Assembly (NCBI GenBank): GCA_030159075.1
Contig: BROG01000006.1
Span: 560,501 to 624,500 of the forward strand
DNA: 64,000 bases
From: Atrina japonica
Lineage: Eukaryota; Mollusca; Bivalvia; Pterioida; Pinnidae
Direction of reading: 5' to 3'
Shown here: in pieces, positions 51,972 to 63,244 of the stretch
Position numbering within the stretch: position 1 is the stretch's first letter
Layout: each line of letters starts with the position of its first letter
Made by a program: the position numbers and the translations under genes
The notes under the pieces: model-generated
The model's input: only the letters and a program-made list of their open reading frames with translations
What the model was told of the DNA's origin: nothing
Database searches by the model: none

Positions 51972-52149
51972 CAGTCAAACTTATATATAATGACCTCCTT
52001 AAGGACACAAGAAAACTGGTCTTTATAGGGAGGTGTTCTTTATATAGAGGTTGATTTATACACAAAACGTACTATTGGGGAGAACAAAAACGGTCTTTGT
52101 GACCAGGTGGTCTTTATACACAGGTGGTCACTAAATCAGTTTTTTTCTG
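51972..52149. mobile_element. 178-bp MITE, copy 1
   Basis: Reverse complement of the element at 61601-61778, same length. Ends CAGTCAAACTTATATATAAT and (reversed) CAGAAAAAAACTGATTTAGT, flanked by TA. Contains GGTCTTTATACACAGGTGGT. Confidence 0.9.
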
Positions 52150-52659
52150 TATTATTATTAACAATACCAAAATGATAGTTTTACAAACGAGGCCAAAACA
52201 TACTCTAAAGACGTTCGTTTCTGTCAATAGGACTTAATCAGTTGAGCTTGAATTTAACATTCATCCACTCAAGTCCGTAACTGTTTTATCATATAAATAT
52301 TGAGATCCATGTATATATGCTAATCCTACAATGTAAGTAACAATCGGAGTAATTCCAATAGTGTAAAAGGGAATTTCAATATTCTATTTTTAGAAATGAT
52401 ATTCACTGGTTTTCCATAGAATATGTAAATATATTTTGAAAGGCTAAATACCGGCTTATCCAATCAGAAATTGTTCATTTTTTAATTTATATAATAAAAA
52501 TGTATATTTATATGGATAAAAAGAAGGCACAATAAAGAGTACCCACTGTAAAATCAATATCTTAGCTTTTGAGAAGTTAAGAGTTTGAATGATGCTATCT
52601 GAATGAAATATTACTTTAAATCATGCAACATGTGCTAAAGGCCTCAGGCATACTTCGAT

Positions 52660-53350
52660 CATGACGTTTGACAGAGATCTATGTGTAATATGTTTGAAGT
52701 TAATAAATAAAAGACTTTGGGGACAGAGATATAAATTTGAAATAAATCAGAAATTGTCCAAATGTATGACGTTAATAAATAATTGTAAAACATTTAAACT
52801 TTGGGGACAGAAAAATAAATATGAAATAAATTCAGGAATTTGTTCTATATGACTATGAAGTTAATAAATGATTGTAAAACATTAAGACTTTGGGAACAGA
52901 GAAATAAATTTGAAATAAATTCAGGAATTGTTCTATATGTATGAAGTTATTTAATAATTGTAAAACATTTAGACTTTGGAGACAGAGAAATAGATTTGAC
53001 ATAAATAAGAAATTGATCTATATGTATAAAGTTAATAAATAATTGTAAAACATTTAGACTTTGGGGACAGAAAAATAAATATGCTATAAATTGGAATTTG
53101 TTCTATATGACTATGAAGTTAATAAATGATTGTAAAACATTAAGACTTTGGGAACAGATAAATAGATTTGAAATAAATTCAGGAATTGAATTATATGTAT
53201 GAAGTTATTTAATAATTGTAAAACATTTAGACTTCGGAGACAGATTAAAAAAGATAAATTACATACATGTAAATAGTCTATATGTATAAAGTTAATAAAT
53301 AATTGTAAAACATTTAGACTTTGGGTACAAAGAAATAAATACGCTATAAT
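52660..53350. repeat. 86-bp tandem repeat, about 8 copies
   Basis: Each unit has AAGACTTTGGGGACAGAGAA ATAAAT, AATTCAGGAATTGTTCTATA and GAAGTTAATAAATAATTGTA. Intergenic. Confidence 0.92.
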
Positions 53351-53739
53351 CATCTGACTTTGTTTTATATTTGTGAAACAAAACTCTTCTGCTTGTTAAA
53401 TGTACAAAAAGTTACAGTATATACATAATATAAATCTGTCAAAGGGGAACACATTTCAAGTTTGAGTATGTAAAGTGGAACATGTTAAAAATCAAATTTG
53501 TTATATAACTGGACAAAAATTAACGATCTGTTAAATTGTTATTCAATGGAAAAAGGTAAATCTATTTGGTTATTAAGTGGAAAAAATATCACTCTGTTTA
53601 ACTGTTAATACAATGATCTTATATGTAAATGTTATTGAATAAAAAATATGTAATAACCTTTGTAAACAAAACTCTTCTGCTGGTTAAATGTACAACAATC
53701 TGTATAATGCAATCTGTTCAATGATTAAAGGGAAAACAT

Positions 53740-54300
53740 TTCAATCTGTTCTACTGTTGTAAAGTGGAACACATTTCTGTTCTACTGTTGTAAAGTGGAA
53801 CATGTTATGGTTCTACTTTTGTTATTAAGTGGAACACATTTCAATCTGTTCAACTGTTAATAAGTGGAACACATTTCAATCTGTTCAACTGTTATTAAGT
53901 GGAACACATTTCAATCTGTTCAACTGTTATTAAGTGGAACACATTTCAATCTGTTCTACTGTTATTAAGTGGAACACATTTCAATCTGTTCAACTGTTAT
54001 TAAGTGGAACACATTTCAATCTGTTTCACTGTTATTAAGTGGAACACATTTCAATCTGTTCAACTGTTATTAAGTGGAACACATTTCAATCTGTTCTACT
54101 GTTATTAAGTGGAACACATTTCAATCTGTTCAACTGTTATTAAGTGGAACACATTTCAATCTGTTCAACTGTTATTAAGTGGAACACATTTCAATCTGTT
54201 CAACTGTTATTAAGTGGAACACATTTCAATCTGTTCAACTGTTATTACGTGGAACACATTTCAATCTGTTCAACTGTTATTAAGTGGAGCACATTCTGTT
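53740..54300. repeat. 35-bp minisatellite, about 15 copies
   Basis: Unit AAGTGGAACACATTTCAATC plus TGTTCAACTGTTATT, very uniform in 53870-54290. Looser, older copies extend the motif from about 53450 to 54440. Open frames inside are artefacts. Confidence 0.96.
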
Positions 54301-54449
54301 GTAAAGTGGACCATGTTACTTTTCATCTTCCGTAATGTTCGACACGTTACTGTTCTACTGTTTCACTGTATGACAGACGTTATTGTTCTATTGTATAACA
54401 TGTTAGCTGTTTGTCGTAATGTGGAACACTTTACTTTTCGTATTGTTTT

Positions 54450-55003
54450 AAATACAATGTAGCAATATGAACTAATAGTATGACACATACTAAAAACAAA
54501 ACTCTACTTACTTAGTGGAACAAAGAGTCAGTCACAGTCCCTTGTATCAAAACATACATCATAACTAGAGTTATTATACAACATAATATAAGTGAAAAAC
54601 ACTATGCATAATACAAAATGTAAGTCATTCATGAACAATTTAAAGTCCCATAACTCTGGCAAAGATTGCTGAATGCTGATCAAAATAAAACTCTACCTGA
54701 AACTTATGATATATGATGATTTTGTGTAAAAAACTATTTTAGGATGGTTAAAAAATTGGATTAAATAGCGGTAGAACTAAAATACAGAAAATATGCTACA
54801 AACTAAAATTTGGTGGCAATTCAATGTGTTCTATCATAAGAAGCTAATTACTGTAACCAACATGATCTACATAACAGATAAATCACATCAATTCCTGATC
54901 AACAAGACAAACAAATTATAACTGGTCACTAGAATCTATACAAACTTAATAAATACATGTATGTATATCTACTTGTATAGTGTTTTACATGTACAGACAA
55001 ACT
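54450..55003. other. intergenic, nothing recognised
   Basis: AT-rich, no gene or clear repeat. Confidence 0.5.
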
Positions 55004-55017
55004 ACTTACTCGTTAAA

Positions 55018-55303
55018 GAGCCGGCCTGGCTCAGTCGGTAGCATGCTTGACTTTTAATTGTGAGGTTGTGAGTTCGAGTCCAGCTGGTGGCATGTCGGAT
55101 TCCTGTCCTTCGGATGAGATAGTAAAAACTGAGGTCCCATGCCACAGTAGTTGTTGGCACATTTAAGAACCCTCACTGCTCAATGGCCGTAAGTGCCGGG
55201 CACAGGCCAAACCTTGAAGCCCTTCTTCACCAGCATTTGGTGATATCTCCATATGAGTGAAAGATTCTTGAGTGGGACATTAAACAACATTACAACAACA
55301 ACA
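55018..55303 (+). mobile_element. tRNA-derived SINE, family 1 (second copy)
   Basis: A box TGGCTCAGTCGGTAGCA, B box GAGTTCGAGTCC, body AACCCTCACTGCTCAATGGC, tail TTAAACAACATTACAACAAC. Imperfect flanking repeats ACTTACTCGTTAAA (55004) and ACTTGCTCTCTAAA (55304) suggest an older target duplication. Confidence 0.92.
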
Positions 55304-55319
55304 ACTTGCTCTCTAAAAC

Positions 55320-56225
55320 TTTCATTATCAATTAAACTAACTTGTTGTTTATAAGACAACATAAAATCATTGTAATTTGTAGTCGGAGTCTAAGAAACAC
55401 AATTTTAAGTACAGGTACGTTATACATTGCAACTTCCAAAAACTGATTCTTCTTAAAACCTGATCACTCCCTGATACCCATTATGGTAAAAACGTACAAA
55501 ATTTTCCCTATTTTCTAGAACACAAACTTCGGAATACCAATCCTTCTAAATTTCCAAACATGGGACTAATCCATTAGATTTCTAAAACTTGGATCAATTT
55601 TTTGTGAGAAAAATGTGATAATGTATCTAAAACAATTTTCAAGTACTGCATGGTCTTTTTGATTTTGATTTTGTGAAATTGACCTGTTCACAGGTAAAAT
55701 ATGTACATAAAATATACATACTTATTTTAAAGATTCTAGGAATGATATAATTTTGATTAACCATTCATGAAGATGGAATTAGTCAAACCTTGAGTAAAAA
55801 ACATAAACCAATAGAAAAAGCATGACTCTTACCATTGTTCTATTAATAACACTGTAAATAACACTATAACATTGTTCTATAAATACTGATTTTGGGAAAT
55901 TGACGTGTTCTCAGGTAAACATGTAGCCTACCTACAATATAAATACTTATTTCAAAGATTCTTGGAATATAATTTTGATTAAACATTCATGAAAAAAATA
56001 AGTCAATCCTGACTCTGATGACTGTTCTATAAATAGCACAGAAAACTGGACACAGTTATCTCAGTTACATGTGATAGGATAGAAACAAGTTATTGATTGT
56101 ATATAAACTGATTTGTTCATAAAACGCAATCTAAATATATCAAAATTAAATTTGTTCATTGATTTCTAACATGAAAATGGATAAAATATAAAATCATCAA
56201 CAAAATATTACAATTATTGTATAGA
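55320..56225. other. intergenic, small duplication only
   Basis: About 55660-55800 and 55880-56010 share GAAATTGACSTGTTC, CAGGTAAA and AAAGATTCT phrases, a diverged duplication. No gene. Confidence 0.5.
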
Positions 56226-56230
56226 ATATA

Positions 56231-56413
56231 CAGTGCAATCTCGTTATGTTGAAATCGGATCAGTCGAAATACTGTTTATGTCAAAGTTGAATGGCTGGTT
56301 TCAATTTATGTGGATAGAAAAATATGTTAAGCAAAATTTCGATTATCTCGAATTCTGGATATTACAATGTAAATAGGTGGTCTTGTGAATTTTGAGACAA
56401 CGAGATTCCATTG
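56231..56413. mobile_element. Tigger-like MITE (183 bp)
   Basis: Left CAGTGCAATCTCGTTATGTT, right (reversed) CAATGGAATCTCGTTGTCTC, flanked by TA. Confidence 0.85.
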
Positions 56414-57110
56414 TATATGGACATTTTCAACAAATGAAAGACGAGGCACAAAATGAGTATTTGTTGTACAAACACAGGGCTCAACAGTCAAACTTGTCTA
56501 CCAGTATCTGTCCATTTTGTGATTGGATTAGTGAAAGTTTTTTGGCATGTGCCCAACAAGGCACACAAAAATGGACAAAAAATAAAAATAAAAAAAAAAA
56601 AAAAATTGAAAACATTACTAAAACAAGCTTTTCAATAATCCTTCTCTTTATTTATCTCAATCAAGTGTAATAGACTTCTTAGACCCTCAATATCTTTAAA
56701 AGTAAATAATGCCATAAAGGATCACCATTGAACAATTATTAGTATTATCAATATACACTAAGCAAAGTATTGACAAGTTCTGAAGACATTAACACATTAT
56801 AAAAAAGAACAGTTTAAAATAACCCATTCAATTTTCTGACAAGTTACATCTGCATTCAGACAAGTGGATTTCCATACTACCTATATATCCTATAGGACAA
56901 GTCAAAATTCTGTAGACTGTTGACCCCTGCATACTGTATCAGTATACGACATGTAAATCAAGACTGTATACCAATCAAATCTGCTCCTAACAAAGTTGTA
57001 AAAATTATCTGATTCTGAAATGCCATTACTGTATGTATTTAAATATAAATCTGCAATTAGCGTTATTGGTGTTGGCTCTGTATGACTGCAGAATGAGTGA
57101 TCCAAATAGC

Positions 57111-57116
57111 TTTATT
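57111..57116 (-). terminator. candidate poly(A) signal of the PEP-synthase-like gene
   Basis: AATAAA on the minus strand, 5 bp after the stop codon, would give an unusually short 3' UTR. A more distal site cannot be excluded. Confidence 0.35.
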
Positions 57117-57121
57117 GCTCT

Positions 57122-57177
57122 TTACTCTGCTAATTTTTCTATTGTTCCTTCCTCGCAATTCAGTCGAACAGTATCAC
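57122..57177 (-). CDS. PEP-synthase-like last exon
   Basis: Completes Gly, then DTVRLNCEEGTIEKLAE and stop TAA at 57124-57122. Acceptor TTGTTTACAG. The strand-like DTVRLNCEEGTI ending is typical for this domain. Confidence 0.93.
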
Positions 57178-57587
57178 CTGTAAACAAATCCCAAATCAAT
57201 GATAAATACTTTTTGACTTATTTTATGTTTATCATGTCAATTAATATATTCTACCCACAACCTCAAGTCTCAATATCTTTAGTCCTTGACAAATCAACCC
57301 CTGAAAAACAATGAACTCTTCTGTAAATCAATGACTTAGACCAGTCCAAATGTGCCTTTAGGGGTGAATGGATTAAGACTGATGATTTTGGAAGTATTAT
57401 GTTTATTCTGTTCACTTTTTAACCCAGTACCGTTATAACATTGGAAAGCTAGATGCAAGGTATTTCATGTTCCTTCATTTACTTATGTCACAGATTCCTG
57501 TGTGCACATGTGCATCTAACGACAGCCCTATTAACTTGATGGTTGGAAAAATCCTTGTTATATGACAGAAATCTCATGTCACATAAG

Positions 57588-57642
<55 letters not shown>

Positions 57643-57659
57643 CAAGGGTGAGAGAGAGA

Positions 57660-57690
<31 letters not shown>

Positions 57691-60600
57691 AGAGATAGAG
57701 AGCGTAGAAAACAAGGGTGACAAGAAAATCCTAGCTTTAACCACATTGTGGATTGTGATGTTGGCACATGTAAATCTTATACATGTATTTGCAAAAATCT
57801 TTTGCCTGTTCTCTTCAGTAGCCTTTATGGACTAGTTTGTCTGTACCTATCACTTCACAAATGCCTTGGGAATTTTCACCCAAAAAACATCTATTGGGTG
57901 ACTGTTTTTCAATTCTGTTGCCTAATTGTGTAAAATTGAAATAATTTGTCTGTACTTTTGTTAAATAAACACTTGACACCAGACATCAAGATTTTATTAA
58001 AAGTATACATTTCTTTTTGCCAATATTCTTTTGATAACTTGGCTGATAAATGGCAAGTATAAATGGTAACTGTCTACACTTTATAATCACATCAGTAATT
58101 TGAGTTGGTCAATAAAGTTTATCAGAATTTGAGTTGGTCAATAAAGTTTATCTGTAATTTGAGTTGGTCAATAAAGTTTATCAGAATTTGAGTTGGTCAA
58201 TAAAGTTTATCAGAATTTGAGTTGGTCAGTAAAGTTTATCAGAATTTGAGTTGGTCAATAAATTTTATCTGTAATTTGAGTTGATCAATAAACTTAATCT
58301 GTAATTTGAGTTGGTCAACAAAGTTTATCAGAATTTGAGTTGGTCAATAAAGTTTATCAGAATTTGAGTTGGTCAATAAAGTTTATCAGAATTTGAGTTG
58401 GTCAATAAATTTTATCTGTAATTTGAGTTGGTCAATAAACTTAATCTGTAATTTGAGTTGGTCAACAAAGTTTATCTGTAATATGAGTTGGTCAATACAG
58501 TTTATCTGTAAATTGAGTTGGTCAATAAAGTTTATCAGAATTTGAGTTGGTCAATAAAGTTTATCAGAATTTGAGTTGGTCAATAAATTTTATCTGTAAT
58601 TTGAGTTGGTCAATAAACTTAATCTGTAATTTGAGTTGATCAATAAAGTTTAGCTGTAATTTGAGTTGGTCAACAAAGTTTATCTGCAATTTGAGTTGGT
58701 CAATAAAGTTTATCAGTAATTTGAGTTGGTCAACAAAGTTTATCTGCAATTTGAGTTGGTCAACAAAGTTTATCTGTAATTTTAGTTGGTCAACAAAGTT
58801 TATCTGCAATTTGAGTTGGTCAACAAAGTTTATCTGCAATTTGAGTTGGTCAACAAAGTTTATCTGCAATTTGAGTTGGTCAACAAAGTTTATCTGCAAT
58901 TTGAGTTGGTCAACAAAGTTATTTTGTAACTTGAGTTGGTCAATAAAGTTTATCCGCAATTTGAGATGGTCAACAAAGTTTATCTGTAATCTGAGTTGGT
59001 CAACAAAGTTTATTTGTAACTTGAGTTGGCCAACAAAGTTTATCTGCAAACTTTCAAACACCTTAATTACACCTGGGTAGTTTTCCTTTTAAAATTGTGT
59101 CTCACCTGACTGGAAAAGCTGTGTTGCATTGCTTACATTTACTATACACGGTAGTCCATACTCTCGAGCTACAACAGCACCGTGAGACAGAAGACCTCCC
59201 ATTTCAGTAACAAGTCCAGATATCAGAGGAAAATAAGGCGTCCATCCTATGTCTGTGTATGAGACTATCAAAATATCACCTTTCTGAAAATAGAGTCCAG
59301 AGAATAAATGACTCATCAAACAAAGTCTGTGACAGCAATGAGTGAGTTACTTTCACTCATTTATATAGAGGATATATGAACTCATGTTAAATATTATTTT
59401 TCTGCCTCACAAGATGAAATAAAAATGTTATTCATAAAAAATTGGCATATATTCTATTCAGTATTACATTTTTCATAATAAAATTCTCTAAAAGCAAGAA
59501 AAAGTAGTCCCAAAATTTGATCCTGACAGTGTATATTGGGTTAATGTTAATTCCATATCTGACCCATTAACCACCAATGTCTCTATAAGTGCTCCTCCCC
59601 CTTTTTACATATGATAGAGAATCTTTTCTAGCTGGTTGACAAAAAGATGTGGACGCAAAAAACGTAAGTAACAGTTTATCTGTAGCCCTAGCAACAGAAC
59701 TGTGTTGACTGGTGTTCTAGGTAATAACTACAACAACTTTACCACTGTGTCTTATAAAAAAATTAACTGTTTTACGCCAAGTATTTATTGGTCCAATTGA
59801 AGGCCCACCCCTTTTCCCTGATTTTTGTAGCGCCCTGGGGGCTTGATGGGTCGGATACGGAATTTGTAAATTTACGAATTCACATGCTACTGAATAACTG
59901 CAATTTTGTTGTGCCATAGAATCTGTCTTTAGAAACCACTCTTATAAAAAAAACACCTGTATCTTAAGACCACTTTTTGAAAAACACTTCGTTAAATAAT
60001 ATTTTGGATAAAACCATTTTTGAGATTTCCACCAGCCTTGTTGCAATTGTCTGAATTTTATATAAATTACTGTTTCATGGCTTCTATTTCAATTGTTTAA
60101 ATGTGTTACACTGTATTTACATTTCTGTTTCCTGACTATACCTACTTTTTGTCTAATTGTAAATTACAACATATCTCATTGAATAATTGCCATTTCACAG
60201 CTGTACAGATAAAATATTACAATTAACAAATGGCATTTACCAGATGTCTGTATATCGGGTCATGTCAGCTTTTTGGCCAATATATGTATACCAAATAGTC
60301 TAATAACAAACGATGTGATAAAACATTTTTATTTCTACTATTAAAAATATTTTGACACAAATTCTAATTTTGTTTAATTTTTTTTTCAAATATCTATTAG
60401 TCAGCACATCTATGAAAATTTCTTATACATGAAAAAAAAAAACCCAGTATTTTGTGAAAGACATATTTATCTGTGTCTTTACTTTTCATCACAGATTAAG
60501 CAAACTTTACCTCTATAGTATAAGCTTCATCTATTGTCTTAACAACCCTAGCAATGGCTGTGTGAGTTCCCTGACAAACTGGCAAACCTACAAACATAAC

Positions 60601-63043
60601 AAAAAACAATGTACTGTAAAACTGGTTTTATTCGTGAGAAGTTTATATACCTGTAATTTCACGATAGCTCTAACATGTGGAAATAAAATACATCATTTAA
60701 TGAAGTATGATAATAGTATAAATGGGCATTAGAAATCACGAAAACATCATCTCACGTATAAATTTAGAACTTGTATATCACAAAAATAAATCCAGCGAAA
60801 ATTTTCAGATTTACAGTACTTGGCAACTGTATCATTTACGTTTTCATTTGTAAATAATTAGACTCTTGTTCGTTTAGAGTTTTGATAACAATGCGATCAT
60901 ATTTTCATATTATTACAAAAATATGTTCATTTCATTATGTATAGAATCAAAGAGACATTCTTTAAGTACTAATCATGTTGACGTCGAGATATTAATCTGT
61001 ATGTCAGTAAGTAAAAAAAGAAACAGCTAAAGGTGGTATGGCCAAAGTGCAAAGCATTGCATTTCAAAACTCAACCAAACTGTTGACGCAGGCAAATTAC
61101 AGACAGATGGAGAGATATTGTTATTTCATAGACCCGTATTTATTTCGCAATCTGGGAACAAATATACATGTAGGGCCTATATGTTAAATGATATAAACAA
61201 ACGAGTGTAAGAGGTAATGTATTCTATGCCAAAGTGAAATACTATCTGTATTCTGTGAGGTAAACCACAAAACATTAGTCACTTCTCATTGGTAATACCG
61301 TATAAGTGGAAATTTTGTCCTGAAAATATTGTATACAATTTTAGCAATAAGTAATTTTAACGATTTTATGATAAAGAAAGGTAACTCTTACTTAGGATTA
61401 GGAATGAATTGTTAGCGATATTCAATTTTTGCGGTCTCAACAACCTGGCTAATAATGCAAAAATTGAATCCTCGCTAAAATTTCTACTTATACGGTATGT
61501 TTGAAAAGGTAGGAAAGAGAAATGTCTACATTCAGCTTACCAATTAGGGATTAGCTTTGTCTGTTTGTTGTTTTACATTTGGCCATGAATTATTTATATA
61601 CAGTAAAACCTATTTTAGCGACTACCTGTGTAGAAAGACCACCTGGTCATAAAGACCGTTTTTTGCTGTCCCCAATAGTACAATTTTGTACAAATCAGCC
61701 TCTATATAAAGACCATCTCTCTATAAAAGACTGGTTTTCTTGTGTCCCTAAGGAGGTCGTTATATACAAGTTTCACTGTACATGTAGACATCACCTTCTA
61801 TACGTGAAGTGCCACAAATTCTAGTCTGTGCTACGGTCTGATGCCAATGCAGTGAAGTGATGATTAATGGGGAAATCTTATCCCAAGTGGTAAGAATCTG
61901 GGGGTCCAACCTCGGACCAGAGAACTAGACTCTTAACATTAAGGTTGAGACATCCCTCTCCAATCACCACACTCATGTAAGATTGTATCATTAGTCAGTA
62001 ATAGGAATGATGAATGGCTCACACTGGTGTTTATCACAGTGTACATTAGTGTATGTTACAGTGTACATTAGTGTGTTACAGTGTACATTACAATGTACAT
62101 TAGTGTATGTTACAGTGTACATTACAGTATACATTAGTGTGTTACAGTGTACATTACAGTATACATTAGTGTGTTACAGTGTACATGACAGTATACACTA
62201 CAGTGTACATAAGTGTATGTTACAGTGTACATTACAGTATACATTAGTGTGTTACAGTGTACATTACAGTATACATTAGTGTGTTACAGTGTACATGACA
62301 GTATACACTACAGTGTACATAAGTGTATGTTACAGTGTACATTACAGTGTACACTACAGTGTACATAAGTGTATGTTACAGTGTACATTACAGTATACAT
62401 TAGTGTGTTACAGTGTACATTACAGTATACATTAGTGTGTTACAGTGTACATGACAGTATACACTACAGTGTACATAAGTGTATGTTACAGTGTACATTA
62501 CAGTGTACACTACAGTGTACATAAGTGTATGTTACAGTGTACATTAGTGTATGTTACAGTGTACATTACAGTGTACACTAGTGTACATAAGTGTATGTTA
62601 CAGTGTACATTACAGTATACACTACAGTGTACATAAGTGTATGTTAGTGTACATTACAGTGTACATTACAGTGTACATTACAGTGTACACTACAGTGTAC
62701 ATAAGTGTATGTTAGTGTACATTAGTGTACACTACAGTGTACATAAGTGTATGTTACAGTGTACATTACAGTGTACACTACAGTGTACATAAGTGTATGT
62801 TACAGTGTACATTACAGTGTACACTACAGTGTACATAAGTGTATGTTACAGTGTACATTAGTGAATGTTACAGTGTACATTAGTGTATGTTACAGTGTAC
62901 ATTACAGTGTACATTAGTGTATGTTACAGGGTACATTACAGTGTACACTAGTGTATGTTACAGTTCACACTACAGTGTACATCTACAATACCTTTCAATG
63001 TGAATGTGGACTTTCTTTGTTGCTGTATGTCTTCTTCCTGTAT
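57122..63043 (-). CDS. PEP-synthase-like protein, C-terminal PEP-utilising mobile domain (4 exons, 5' partial)
   Basis: Exons 62992-63043, 60511-60587, 59106-59283 and 57122-57177 (transcribed right to left) join in frame into 120 codons plus stop. The product reads EEDIQQQRKSTFTLKGLPVC, GTHTAIARVVKTIDEAYTIE, KGDILIVSYTDIGWTPYFPL, EMGGLLSHGAVVAREYGLPC and ends DTVRLNCEEGTIEKLAE. This is the swivelling phosphohistidine domain of PEP synthase / pyruvate phosphate dikinase / rifampin phosphotransferase relatives. The phospho-acceptor His is in SHGAVVAR (codon at 59182-59184, reverse). Animal genomes of the lophotrochozoan and nematode type carry such putative phosphoenolpyruvate synthase genes; their reaction in animals is not well established. 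The nucleotide-binding and catalytic N-terminal parts lie beyond 64000. Confidence 0.93.
57292..57377 (-). repeat. 85-bp dispersed repeat (minus copy)
   Basis: AATCAACCCCTGAAAAACAA to TTAGGGGTGAATGGATTAA, in the last intron of the PEP-synthase-like gene. Confidence 0.85.
57589..57702. repeat. (TA)n(GA)n microsatellite
   Basis: A TA run followed by GA runs with short interruptions (GACAAGGGTGAGAGAG twice). Confidence 0.95.
58090..59050. repeat. 29-30-bp minisatellite, about 32 copies
   Basis: Unit TTTGAGTTGGTCAACAAAGT plus TTATCTGCAA on the right and a 29-bp form (GTCAATAAAGTTTATCAGAA) on the left. It ends about 55 bp from the donor of the phospho-His exon. The open frames on both strands (165 and 139 codons) are artefacts. 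Confidence 0.97.
59106..59283 (-). CDS. PEP-synthase-like exon with phospho-His
   Basis: 178 nt: KGDILIVSYTDIGWTPYFPL, ISGLVTEMGGLLSHGAVVAR, EYGLPCIVNVSNATQLFQSG. Acceptor CTATTTTCAG, donor GTGAGA, phase 1. Confidence 0.96.
59553..59860. mobile_element. 320-bp MITE family, copy 3
   Basis: Left CCATATCTGACCCATTAACC, right (reversed) CCGTATCCGACCCATCAAGC. Same orientation and inner sequence as copy 2 (AGAATCTTTTCTAGCTGGTT, CTTATAAAAAAATTAACTG). Confidence 0.85.
59861..60500. other. intron of the PEP-synthase-like gene, nothing recognised
   Basis: AT-rich unique-looking DNA. Confidence 0.5.
60511..60587 (-). CDS. PEP-synthase-like exon (mobile domain start)
   Basis: 77 nt: LPVCQGTHTAIARVVKTIDE then AYTIE. 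Acceptor ATGTTTGTAG, donor GTAAAG, ends phase 0. Confidence 0.92.
60600..61598. other. intron of the PEP-synthase-like gene
   Basis: Near 61293-61500 ACCGTATAAGTGGAAATTTT and AAATTTCTACTTATACGGT form an inverted pair about 200 bp apart, a likely small MITE. Otherwise nothing recognised. Confidence 0.5.
61601..61778. mobile_element. 178-bp MITE, copy 2
   Basis: CAGTAAAACCTATTTTAGCG at the left and (reversed) CAGTGAAACTTGTATATAAC at the right, flanked by TA. Inverted copy of 51972-52149. Confidence 0.92.
62030..62978. repeat. minisatellite built of GTGTACATTACA-type units
   Basis: Short units (TTACAGTGTACAT, TAGTGTAT, ACAGTATACAT) combine in larger blocks of about 60-125 bp (62105-62240 recurs at 62220-62350 and 62385-62510). 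It starts about 15 bp from the donor of the exon at 62992 (minus strand). Confidence 0.95.
62992..63043 (-). CDS. PEP-synthase-like exon (linker to mobile domain)
   Basis: 52 nt, IQEEDIQQQRKSTFTLK plus one base of Gly. Acceptor TTTATTTAG and donor GTATTG on the minus strand. A minisatellite starts about 15 bp past the donor. No further upstream exon was recognised in 63060-64000. Confidence 0.85.
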
Positions 63044-63189
63044 CTAAATAAAATAAATCAACATTGAACACTTCCTTAAATATTACAATACTGAGTAACA
63101 AATACTAAAGTTGTATACTTAGTTAAATGCTTTGTCATTCTTGTTTATAAATATGTATGAATGCATGTATGTGTATATATATATATACT

Positions 63190-63240
63190 GTATTTGTCCT
63201 TGAAAGGGCACCAGCTCTAATAAGGGCACCCCTGGATATT
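63190..63240. mobile_element. MITE end fragment
   Basis: TACTGTATTTGTCCTTGAAA followed by GGGCACC twice looks like one end of a TA-flanked MITE. No partner end was found before 64000. Confidence 0.35.
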
Positions 63241-63244
63241 TTTT

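Noticed and set aside
53740..54300. Possible CRISPR-like array (regular 35-bp period)
   Set aside because: Units are contiguous with no unique spacers, and the DNA is eukaryotic. The same holds for the 25-, 32- and 41-bp arrays.
58564..59080. Open frames of 165 (minus) and 139 (plus) codons with LQINFVDQLK-type repeats
   Set aside because: Translation of the 30-bp array; a unit length divisible by three keeps all copies in one frame. No codon-level constraint is visible.
62007..62636. Repetitive frames of the VHYSVHKCMLQCT type
   Set aside because: Translation of the GTGTACATTACA minisatellite.
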